A DNA stretch of 64,000 nucleotides from Halorubrum lacusprofundi ATCC 49239 (GTDB lineage Archaea; Halobacteriota; Halobacteria; Halobacteriales; Haloferacaceae): the NCBI RefSeq assembly GCF_000022205.1, contig NC_012029.1, positions 1,984,001-2,048,000 of the forward strand, written 5' to 3'. A model generated the notes under the pieces. That model had not been told where the DNA came from and did not search any database. It saw only the letters and a program-made list of their open reading frames with translations. This document shows positions 57,231-64,000 of the stretch, piece after piece (the first letter of the stretch is position 1; each line of letters begins with the position of its first letter). The translations under genes and the position numbers were made by a program.

Positions 57231-59462
57231 ATGGTGTGGCAACCGACGCCGTACACGGTTCCGCTGCTCGTGGCAGCGCTCGCGTCGTTCTCTTTCGCCG
57301 TGTACGCTGTCCGGAACCGGTCGCGGGGAGAGATACCGCTCGTACGGAGCTTCGTTGGTGTCACGGTCAGTAGCGGGGTCTGGTCGCTGGCGTACGCGGC
57401 GCAGCTGTCGGCGACGACGCTCGAAGCGACCCTGCTGTGGAACCGCCTCGTCTGGGTCGGAGTCGCAGCGCTCACCGTCGCCTGGCCCGTGTTCGTGTTC
57501 GTCTACGTCGACTGGACGGCGTGGATTCGACCGCGCCGCATCGCCCTGCTGTGTCTCGTCCCCGCGACCGCCGTCGGCGGCATCTTCGTCGTCGGCGCCG
57601 ACCCGATTTTTTACACGTCTCCGTCGCTGTCCGATACGAACGGGTTCCTCGTGATGGAGTACCTGCCGACGCCCGCGCTCTTGGGGTTCATGACGTACGC
57701 TTACGCCGTGAACCTGTTTACCTTCGCCGTGCTCGGCTACGCCGCGCTCGCCCGCGACGGCGTGTTCCGTCGGCAGGCCGCGCTGCTGCTCGCCGCCGGT
57801 GTCGCACCGATGACCGTCGGCGTCATCGGGATCTGGGGGCTGATCGGCCCCCGGTTCGTCGACCTCACGCCGGTCACGTTCGCGGCCACCTCCGGTCTGC
57901 TCGGCTGGGTCGTATTCCGCTACCGGCTCCTCGACCTCTCGCCCATCGCTCGCGACGCGGTGTTCGCAAACCTTTCCGATGGTATCGTAGTCGTCGACGA
58001 CGCCGGTCGCGTCGTCGACCTGAACCGGCCGGCTCGTCGACTGTTCCCGTCCGCGGCGATCGGCTGCGGCGTCGACGAGGCGTTCGAGCGCGCCCCGGCG
58101 GTCACGGATCTCGTGTCGCGCGACGGGACTGTCGACGGGGCCGGGTCGCGTGGCACCCCCGGAGCGGACCCGGACGACGATCTCCGGGTGACCGTCGACG
58201 GTGGGTCAGATCCCCGCTTTCTGACGGTCGCCGCCCACTCGATCGCCGGGGGCGGGTCCGGGGCCGGGGTCGAATCCGAGTTCGAGAGCCCGCCCGAATT
58301 CGGGTCCACCTCCGCGGCGGGCGGAACCGTCCTCCTGTTTCGCGATGTCACCGAGCGCGAGACGCTCCAGCGCCGTTACCGGGCGCTCATCGAGAAGTCA
58401 CCGAACATCATCGCCGTCTGCGGAACCGACGGCCTGCTCCGGTACGTGAGCCCGTCGATAGAGCGTCTGCTTGGCCACTCGCCTGCGGAGATCGAGGGGC
58501 GGCCCGTGATCGACTTGGTCCACCCCGACGACCGTCGGGAGGCGCAACGCGCGTTCGAGTGCGCGTTCGAGACCGGCGAGCCGCAGGCGATCGACCACCG
58601 GATAGCCCACGCAGACGGAAACTGGCGCCAGTTCGACACGAGGGTCGAGCGCCTGTTCGAGGACACCGAAGAGGTGGTGATAACCGCCACCGATGTGACC
58701 GAGATCCGACGGTCCGAACAGCGGCTACAGGTCCTCAATCGGGTTCTCAGACACGATCTGAAGAACGACACGAACGTTATCGGCGGATACGCGAACCTCC
58801 TCCGAAACCATGTCGACGAGGAGGGCGACGACTACCTCGACATCATCGATCGGAAGGTCGAGACGCTGACACACCTCAGCGACCAAGCCCGCGAGATCGA
58901 CGTCGCGCTCCACAGGGACGGCGCGCGGGCGGAGATCGACCTGTCGGAACTGGTCACGCGACTCTGCGAGTCGCTCGAGTCGTCGTTCCCGCGGGCGACG
59001 GTGACGGTGTCGACGCCCGGCGCGGCCGTGGTGTGTGCCGACGAGCTGTTGGAGTCCGCGGTCCGGAACGTGTTGGAGAACGCGGTCGTCCACAACGACG
59101 GGGACCAACCGATCGTCGAGGTGGCCGTCGATCCGGACGGCGAGGGGTACCGCATCGCCGTCGCGGACAACGGCCCCGGGATCCCCGCGGTCGAGCGGAG
59201 CGTGTTCTCGGAGGCCCGCGAGACGGCGCTCGAACACGCGAGCGGGCTGGGGCTCTGGCTCGTCCACTGGATCGTCACCGAGTCCGGCGGCGAACTGGAG
59301 ATCCACACGCGAGAGCCGACGGGAACGCTGATCACGATGTGGCTTCCGACGGCAAACGGAGAGGCGGCGAAGGCTAGGGAGGCGGTGGCCAATGGCGAGG
59401 CAGCGGCCGACGCCGAGGCGGCGTCGGCGAGCAGCGATCCGAGCCCCGACCCCGCGCCGTGA
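57231..59462 (+). CDS. Membrane sensor histidine kinase (7TM, PAS, HisKA, HATPase)
   Basis: The 743-residue protein starts with seven hydrophobic helices (about residues 8-225) of the HisKA_7TM sensor type, followed by a PAS region with LSDGIVVVDDAGRVVDLNRP, a second PAS (KSPNIIAVCGTDGLLRYVSP), a HisKA helix with the phospho-acceptor in LNRVLRHDLKNDTNVIGGYA, and a HATPase domain with N box VRNVLENAVVHNDGDQP and G1 box AVADNGPGIP. It ends in a Pro/Ala tail. No response regulator is adjacent. The ATG at 57231 is favoured by a TATA-like CTTTTTAC at 57197-57204; an ATG at 57216 would add five residues. Confidence 0.92.
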   Translation: MVWQPTPYTVPLLVAALASFSFAVYAVRNRSRGEIPLVRSFVGVTVSSGVWSLAYAAQLSATTLEATLLWNRLVWVGVAALTVAWPVFVFVYVDWTAWIRPRRIALLCLVPATAVGGIFVVGADPIFYTSPSLSDTNGFLVMEYLPTPALLGFMTYAYAVNLFTFAVLGYAALARDGVFRRQAALLLAAGVAPMTVGVIGIWGLIGPRFVDLTPVTFAATSGLLGWVVFRYRLLDLSPIARDAVFANLSDGIVVVDDAGRVVDLNRPARRLFPSAAIGCGVDEAFERAPAVTDLVSRDGTVDGAGSRGTPGADPDDDLRVTVDGGSDPRFLTVAAHSIAGGGSGAGVESEFESPPEFGSTSAAGGTVLLFRDVTERETLQRRYRALIEKSPNIIAVCGTDGLLRYVSPSIERLLGHSPAEIEGRPVIDLVHPDDRREAQRAFECAFETGEPQAIDHRIAHADGNWRQFDTRVERLFEDTEEVVITATDVTEIRRSEQRLQVLNRVLRHDLKNDTNVIGGYANLLRNHVDEEGDDYLDIIDRKVETLTHLSDQAREIDVALHRDGARAEIDLSELVTRLCESLESSFPRATVTVSTPGAAVVCADELLESAVRNVLENAVVHNDGDQPIVEVAVDPDGEGYRIAVADNGPGIPAVERSVFSEARETALEHASGLGLWLVHWIVTESGGELEIHTREPTGTLITMWLPTANGEAAKAREAVANGEAAADAEAASASSDPSPDPAP

Positions 59463-59538
59463 CTCCGTGCCCTGACGCTGTGAGGGTCCGCGGCGCCCCT
59501 CCGCAACCTCTTTGCGGTCGGTCGCCGAACCCGGAGAC

Positions 59539-60447
59539 ATGAGCCACGGATCCCTAGACGACGACGCGGTCGAGAGCTACCGGGAGGCGGGTGCGGTGTT
59601 GGTCGAGGCGATGAACGAGGCCCGCGAGATGGTCGAGCCGGGGCGGACACACCTCGAGGTCGCGGAGTGGACGGAGGACTTCATCCGCGAGCAGGACGCG
59701 GGGCTCGCGTTCCCCGTCAACATCAGCGTCGATCCCGAGGCCTCTCACGCCACCCCGAGTCGCGACGACGACACCGAGTTCGGCGAGGAGATGGTGTGTC
59801 TCGACGTCGGCGTCCACGTCGACGGCTACATCGCCGACGCCGCGGTCACGGTGGACCACACGGGGACCCCCGAGCTGGTCGAGGCCGCCGAGATGGCGCT
59901 CGAGGCCGCGGTCGACGAGGCCGGGCCGGGTGTCGAGGTCGGCGTCGTCGGGCAGGCGATCGAGGACGTGATCCGCGGGTACGGCTACACGCCCGTCCTG
60001 AATCTCTCCGGACACGGCGTCGAGCGCTACGACGCGCACACGGGGCCGACGGTCCCGAACCGCGGCGTCGATCGGTCGGTCGAACTGGAGCCCGGACAGG
60101 CGGTTGCGATCGAGCCGTTCGCCACCGACGGCCGCGGGAAGGTCGGCGAGGGGACCGAGGAGGAGATTTTCGAGCGACAGGGGTCGGGGAGCGTCCGCGA
60201 CCGCCGCGCGCGACAGGCCCTCGACGAGATCGAGGCGTTCGACGACCTCCCGTTCGCGGCGCGGTGGCTGGAAGGCGACCGCGTAGAGATGGCACTGCGC
60301 CGGCTGAAGCAGGCGAACGCGGTGAAGGGATACCCCGTCCTGAAGGAGGCCGACGACGCGCTCGTCAGTCAGGCGGAACACACCCTGCTCGTCACCGACG
60401 ACGGCGTCGAGATCACGACCGCCGGCATCCACGACTTCGACGGCTGA
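59539..60447 (+). CDS. map: Methionine aminopeptidase, type II
   Basis: The 302-residue enzyme removes the initiator methionine. It has the pita-bread motifs: MVCLDVGVHVDGYIADAAVT with the first two Asp metal ligands, NLSGHGVERYDAHTGPTVPN with His, QAVAIEPFATDGRGKV with Glu, and the last Glu in SQAEHTLLVTDDG. The insertion typical of type II enzymes lies at about 190-260. A TATA-like CCTCTTTGCG is about 27 bases before the ATG at 59539. Its stop overlaps the HIT gene start (TGATG). Confidence 0.95.
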   Translation: MSHGSLDDDAVESYREAGAVLVEAMNEAREMVEPGRTHLEVAEWTEDFIREQDAGLAFPVNISVDPEASHATPSRDDDTEFGEEMVCLDVGVHVDGYIADAAVTVDHTGTPELVEAAEMALEAAVDEAGPGVEVGVVGQAIEDVIRGYGYTPVLNLSGHGVERYDAHTGPTVPNRGVDRSVELEPGQAVAIEPFATDGRGKVGEGTEEEIFERQGSGSVRDRRARQALDEIEAFDDLPFAARWLEGDRVEMALRRLKQANAVKGYPVLKEADDALVSQAEHTLLVTDDGVEITTAGIHDFDG

Positions 60448-60998
60448 TGGACCGGATCTACGCGCCGTGGCGGATCGAGTGGGTCGAGCGCGACGCGGAC
60501 CCCATCGAGGGCTGTCCGTTCTGCGTCCTGCCGGAGCGCGAGGACGCCCGCGACGCGCGCGTTGTCGCCCGCAGCGAGCGCAACTACGTCCTGTTGAACA
60601 ACGCGCCGTACAATCCGGGGCACGCGATGGTGATCCCCCGCGAACACCGCGAGGACCCCACCGACCTCGACGACGCGACCCTGCTCGATCACGCGAAACT
60701 GAAGGCGGCGACGCTCGCAGCGATGCGCCGCGACGTGGACCCCGACGGAGTCAACACCGGGCAGAACCTCGGCGCCTCGGCGGCCGGCGGCTCGATCGAC
60801 CACCTCCACACCCACGTGGTCCCGCGGTGGAACGGCGACACGAACTTCATGCCGGTGACGGGCGACACGAAGGTGATCGTGGAGGCGATCGATCGCACCT
60901 ACGAACACCTCCACGCCGGGTTCGCCGCCGGCGACGACGTGGTCGATCCGGGCGACGTTGAGGCCGGTGATGCGGTCAAACTCGACTTCGACGTCTGA
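60447..60998 (+). CDS. HIT-family nucleotide hydrolase
   Basis: The 183-residue protein has the HIT triad in HLHTHVVPRW (about residues 117-126) after GQNLGASAAGGSIDHL, and a CPFC pair near the start that may bind zinc. HIT proteins cleave dinucleotides or nucleoside phosphoramidates such as Ap4A. The ATG at 60447 overlaps the map stop by one base (TGATG), so the two form an operon. It ends just before an IS-like terminus at 61005. Confidence 0.93.
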   Translation: MDRIYAPWRIEWVERDADPIEGCPFCVLPEREDARDARVVARSERNYVLLNNAPYNPGHAMVIPREHREDPTDLDDATLLDHAKLKAATLAAMRRDVDPDGVNTGQNLGASAAGGSIDHLHTHVVPRWNGDTNFMPVTGDTKVIVEAIDRTYEHLHAGFAAGDDVVDPGDVEAGDAVKLDFDV

Positions 60999-61004
60999 AG
61001 CGAC

Positions 61005-61854
61005 GGCTCTGTTGAATCATCTGCGGGTGATAGCTTTGCACCTTCTATCGCTCAGTACAGGAGAACGATGTAACACGACAGACTGTACTCTGTCGCTCTC
61101 TGATAGAGACGGGGTGTGAGAGACAGAGCAGTAGTCCACCATCCATTCCGAAAACGGACTCATCTAACCGATTGGTCCTTGCTCAGCGATCGGTCGAAAT
61201 CTTCTCAAGAGCACTACCCCATTGCTCACTGATTCCACCGATAAAGGACTCCGATAATTGACCTTGGAGACGGATCGACGTTACCTCGCTGATAGCTCAC
61301 TCCCGCACGTAAACAGAAAGCGTAGTGATCGCCGATTTGTCCGCGTTAAATTCATAGACGTCGCAGAACTGGACGTCGACCGATTCCCCCTCCACGGTTC
61401 CGACTTTTCGTCCTTGGACCACGGACGCCTCCGGAACGTGGATGCGGCGGCTCACTTTGTGTTCGGACTCCTGGGGTGGCTGCTCGTCGACTTTAAATGC
61501 CAGAAAACCTTCGATTCCTTTCACGTTGCGGACGGGGTGTTCGTGTACAATATCCGGCGCGAAGGCGTCTCGTAGCAACTCTTTGTCCTCGTGATCCATA
61601 CCATTCAAGTAGGAGTCGATTAGCTGGTCACGGTTGCTCTCATTCATACGATAGCAACCTCTGGAGGTGAACGGATAGCTCCTATGATCTGTCACATCAA
61701 TTAGGGGTGGTCTCTTCGTCAATATTCACTGTATTTACCAAAATGATTCAGAAATAAACCGTGATTAACAGATAGTTAGCAGTCAGTACGCACCTTTCAG
61801 CGACCAGTTGTTTCAGGCAATAATGTATCTGACAAAGAGGATTTCTACAGAGCC
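61005..61854. mobile_element. AT-richer segment with IS-like inverted ends and no transposase
   Basis: The left end GGCTCTGTTGAATCATC (61005-61021) and the reverse complement of the right end (61837-61854, reading GGCTCTGTAGAAATCCTC) agree at 11 of the first 12 bases and continue similarly. GGCTCTGTTGAA-like ends are typical of haloarchaeal insertion sequences. The 850 bases between are less GC-rich than the surroundings and hold only the NTF2-like gene; no transposase frame and no flanking target repeat are visible. It could be a degenerate element, a cargo-carrying derivative, or two unrelated ends. Confidence 0.4.
61297..61647 (-). CDS. SnoaL/NTF2-like protein
   Basis: The 116-residue protein begins MNESNRDQLIDSYLNGMDHE and continues with DKELLRDAFAPDIVHEHPVR, then a beta region with VKGIEGFLAFKVDEQP and a strand FCDVYEFNADKSAITTLSVY. 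This is the cone-shaped NTF2/SnoaL fold, used by enzymes and binding proteins alike. The ATG at 61647 is chosen; the frame runs to 61722 without family character. It lies inside an AT-richer segment flanked by IS-like ends, so it may have been acquired. Confidence 0.75.
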   Translation of the reverse strand: MNESNRDQLIDSYLNGMDHEDKELLRDAFAPDIVHEHPVRNVKGIEGFLAFKVDEQPPQESEHKVSRRIHVPEASVVQGRKVGTVEGESVDVQFCDVYEFNADKSAITTLSVYVRE

Positions 61855-61953
61855 CCTCGTTTGAAACGATTTGTCGCCGAAGCGTGCTTCTCGATCGATG
61901 TCGGGAGTGGTGAAGTCGATCGGTGGCAGCAATACCGTATGTAAACAGTCGTG

Positions 61954-62152
61954 AGCGACAGCGACGATCGCTTATAAACAACCGGCGCGGTGGCGTCGCC
62001 GGCGCTACGCGCCGGCTGCCAGAGAATCTTCGATTCTCGCTGGACGTGGTGAGCGCTCGAAGAGCGCGAACCGCGAGGCTGGAGAGGTGTGAGGCTGCGG
62101 TTGTGCGGCTTTGACGGTGTTCACCGCGGAGTCGTCGATCACTTATAAATAG
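61954..62152 (+). repeat. Intergenic repeat family, copy C
   Basis: This copy fills much of the 548-base gap between the NTF2-like gene and the ABC transporter genes; the remaining part (61648-61953) is AT-rich and includes the IS-like right end, with no gene seen. It has GATCGCTTATAAAC near its start, GCGGTGGCG, three hairpins (GCCGGCGC-TAC-GCGCCGGC at 61998-62016; GAGAATC-TTC-GATTCTC at 62022-62038; GCGCTC-GAA-GAGCGC at 62053-62067), GAGGTGTGAGGCTGCGG, and one unit reading ALTVFTAESSITYK before a TTATAAATAG cap. Confidence 0.78.
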
Positions 62153-62195
62153 CTCGCCGGATTCCGGCCGATTCCCCGTCTCTCCTCGGTGTGCG

Positions 62196-62948
62196 TCAGT
62201 ACACAAGCTCGCCCGAGATGAACTTCCGGGTGCGCTCGTCGGACGGGTTCTCGAAGATCCGCTCCGTCGGGCCGACCTCCGTGATCCCGTCGTCGAGCAG
62301 GACGGCGACGCGGTCCGCGACGCGCTCCGCCTGATGCATGTCGTGGGTCGCCACGACGACGCCGATGCCCCGGGTTTGGGCCTCGTCGATCGCCTCCTCG
62401 ATGACGGCCGTGTTCCGCGGGTCGAGGTCGGAGGTGGGCTCGTCCAACAGGAGCACGTCCGGGTCGTACGCCAGCGCGCGAGCGAACGACACGCGCTGGG
62501 CCTCTCCGCCCGACAGCGAGTCGGCGTGTTGAGTCGTCTTGTCGGTCAGCCCGACGACATCGAGCGACTCGCGAACCGCGTCGGGAGTCTCGGCGAGCCC
62601 CAGCGTCGCGGCGATCCGGTCGGCCCACGGGCTCCGAACCCGGAGCCCGTATTCGACGTTGCGGCCCACCGAGGCGTCGAAGAGGCTCGCCTCCTGAAAG
62701 ACCATTCCGACCCGCCGCCGCAGGGCGAGTCGGTCCGACTCCTCGACGGTCCACGCGTCCGTGCCGCCGAGGTCGACGGTCCCCGCGTCGGGTTCGAGCG
62801 AGAGCGCGAGCGTCCGAAGCAGCGTCGTTTTGCCGACGCCGGAAGGACCGATGACGCCGAGGACCTCGCCGGCGTCGATCTCGATGGAGAGGTCGTCGAA
62901 CACCCGCTCGCCGCCGAACGACTGCGAGACGCCGGTCGCCCGGAGCAT
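62196..62948 (-). CDS. ABC transporter ATP-binding protein, tungstate-type
   Basis: The 250-residue ATPase has Walker A GPSGVGKTT (about residues 34-42), the Q-loop in VGMVFQEASLFDASVGRN, the signature SLSGGEAQRVSFARALA, Walker B VLLLDEPTSDLD, and the H-loop VVATHDMHQ. It powers uptake by the permease encoded just upstream, whose TGA overlaps this ATG (TGATG). Substrate assignment to tungstate (or molybdate) rests on the TupB-like permease and TupA-like binding protein. Confidence 0.92.
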   Translation of the reverse strand: MLRATGVSQSFGGERVFDDLSIEIDAGEVLGVIGPSGVGKTTLLRTLALSLEPDAGTVDLGGTDAWTVEESDRLALRRRVGMVFQEASLFDASVGRNVEYGLRVRSPWADRIAATLGLAETPDAVRESLDVVGLTDKTTQHADSLSGGEAQRVSFARALAYDPDVLLLDEPTSDLDPRNTAVIEEAIDEAQTRGIGVVVATHDMHQAERVADRVAVLLDDGITEVGPTERIFENPSDERTRKFISGELVY

Positions 62949-63670
62949 CAGCGGTTCACCCCCCCGTCGCCGAAGTGAATGACCACGGCGTTGACGGTCA
63001 ACACGAGCGCGACGAGGACCGCGCCGAGGATCATCGCCGTCTCGTACTGGCCTTGACGCGCCTCCAGTTGGATGGCAGTGGTCAGCGTCCGGGTCTTCGA
63101 AATCCCGTCCGCGCTCGTGATGTTGCCGCCGACGATGAGCACGGAGCCGACCTCGCTGACGGCCCGACCGAAGCCGGCCAAGATTGCGGTGGCGATCCCG
63201 TACCGCGCCTCCTTCAGGACGACGAGGGCCGCGTCGAGGCGCGTGCCGCCGAGCGCGCGCGCGGCGTCGCGGACGCCGTCGTCAACCCCGGAGACGGCCG
63301 CGAGGCTGATCGCCGTGATCGGCGGCGTCGCGAGTACGAACTGCGACATGATCATCGCCTCTCTGGTGAAGACGAGCTCAAGCGACCCGAGCGGTCCCTG
63401 ATTCGAGACCGCGAACAGGACCAAGAGGCCGACGACCACGCTGGGAAACCCCATTCCCGTGTTGACGACGGACTTCACGACCCGCTTGCCCGGGAACTCG
63501 GAGAACCCGACTACGACGGCGACGGGAACGCTGAACAGTGTGCTCAGCGCCACGGCGGTGACGCTCACGTACAGCGAGACGTAGATGATGCTCCAGACGT
63601 AGCCGTCCCTGAACGGGAGATCGAGGAGGGGAGAGAGCAGCTGTGCGACTGGTTCGATCGGCACGCTCAC
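62948..63670 (-). CDS. tupB: ABC transporter permease, TupB-like (tungstate)
   Basis: The 240-residue permease has five or six hydrophobic helices and the coupling loop [20 protein letters not shown] (about residues 135-154). Sequence such as [20 protein letters not shown] and [20 protein letters not shown] is typical of TupB/WtpB tungstate permeases. A GTG start at 63670 overlaps the stop of the binding-protein gene by four bases. Membrane partner of the ATPase below. Confidence 0.9.
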   Translation of the reverse strand: MSVPIEPVAQLLSPLLDLPFRDGYVWSIIYVSLYVSVTAVALSTLFSVPVAVVVGFSEFPGKRVVKSVVNTGMGFPSVVVGLLVLFAVSNQGPLGSLELVFTREAMIMSQFVLATPPITAISLAAVSGVDDGVRDAARALGGTRLDAALVVLKEARYGIATAILAGFGRAVSEVGSVLIVGGNITSADGISKTRTLTTAIQLEARQGQYETAMILGAVLVALVLTVNAVVIHFGDGGVNR

Positions 63671-64000
63671 TCGTCAGACGAGTCGCTACTCCAACCTTCC
63701 GGAACGTACTGCTGGAAGTCGGGATTCTCCGAGATCGCCTCGGGGAAGAACAGCTGTTCGCCGTTCATCTGGTACTCGGAGATCGCGTCTTGGGTGCTGG
63801 GGCTGGTGATCCACCCGATGTACGCCATCGCGAGGTCGTAGTTGACGTTGTCGTGGACACCGGGGTTGACCGCCATGACTCCGTAGGGATTCGCGAGGAT
63901 CTCCGGGCCGTTCTCGATGGGACCCTGCACCAGAACGACGAGGTCGATCTCCGAGCGCTGCGAGATGAACGTTCCGCGGTCCGAGAGCGTGTAGGCGCCC
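63667..64000 (-). CDS. tupA: Tungstate-type substrate-binding protein, C-terminal part
   Basis: The gene continues past the window end, so its start and lipoprotein signal are not seen. The visible 110 residues include [20 protein letters not shown], a segment conserved in TupA-type binding proteins, [31 protein letters not shown] [14 protein letters not shown], and [20 protein letters not shown] at the end. It delivers the oxyanion to the permease. It is the first gene of the three-gene operon. Confidence 0.88.
   Translation of the reverse strand, partial: GAYTLSDRGTFISQRSEIDLVVLVQGPIENGPEILANPYGVMAVNPGVHDNVNYDLAMAYIGWITSPSTQDAISEYQMNGEQLFFPEAISENPDFQQYVPEGWSSDSSDE

Noticed and set aside
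57437..59377. 646-codon plus-strand frame inside the histidine kinase gene
   Set aside because: Out-of-frame shadow of the kinase; Arg-rich and without domains.
1..64000. CRISPR arrays, tRNA or rRNA genes
   Set aside because: No regularly spaced repeats and no cloverleaf-like GGTTCGAATCC T-loop sequences were found by reading both strands.

Overview
The window is chromosomal DNA from a halophilic archaeon of the class Halobacteria. Three things point there. The sequence is GC-rich and the predicted proteins are strikingly acidic. The gene set is haloarchaeal and archaeal: HMG-CoA reductase, isoprenyl diphosphate synthase, CofH, PAN, RtcB with archease, Pelota, TFS, LSm with L37e, aRNase J, SAMP1, a HalX response regulator and many Halobacteria-only families. 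Most genes also have a TTTATAA/TTTAA-like TATA box about 27 nt before the start codon, the layout of leaderless transcripts. The repeat style and gene sequences suggest Halorubrum or a close relative, but that genus call is an impression, not a result. I see no CRISPR array, rRNA or tRNA gene, and no intact transposase.

Layout. 1-3.3 kb: end of the succinate dehydrogenase operon (sdhB, sdhA), a small winged-helix protein with an inverted repeat around its promoter, and a UDG-fold protein. 3.3-7.3 kb: a divergent potassium cluster in which the channel carries RCK_N and the two facing membrane proteins carry RCK_C. 7.3-13.7 kb: a SAMP1-like ubiquitin-fold protein with an unusual C-terminal tail, deoxyhypusine synthase, TFS, a PiT phosphate permease, a decayed Cys-rich gene, a hydrolase and MutY. 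13.9-27.9 kb: a membrane protein, aldo/keto reductase, a flippase, a TetR/M14-hydrolase pair sharing a 25-bp palindrome, pyruvoyl arginine decarboxylase, PAN, a HalX regulator, M29 and M48 peptidases, an acetamidase and a CARF-like regulator. 28-46.5 kb: CofH, HMG-CoA reductase, the archease-RtcB RNA repair pair, a Tat-exported protein, Pelota, an ornithine cyclodeaminase homologue, GlyA, a TbsP-like regulator and a YcaO protein. 46.9-64 kb: a beta-RFAP synthase, a RecA-fold/coiled-coil/zinc operon, an LLM oxidoreductase, LSm-L37e, RNase J with a prenyl synthase, BCP, a histidine kinase, MAP-HIT, an AT-rich segment with IS-like ends, and a tungstate-type ABC transporter cut by the window end.

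Two patterns cut across the genes. First, an intergenic repeat family occurs at five places (about 20.6, 27.9, 40.3, 46.5 and 62.0 kb, in both orientations). It combines TTATAAA caps, a conserved GC-rich body, interchangeable hairpins with three-base loops, and 57-60 bp units that look codon-periodic although stop codons interrupt them. Second, at four genes (PiT permease, the 13.9-kb membrane protein, the HalX regulator, the coiled-coil protein) a TATA box lies about 27 nt before a tiny open frame whose stop codon overlaps the start of the real gene, suggesting leaderless mini-ORFs translationally coupled to it. Everything here is read by eye; no alignments or database searches were run.
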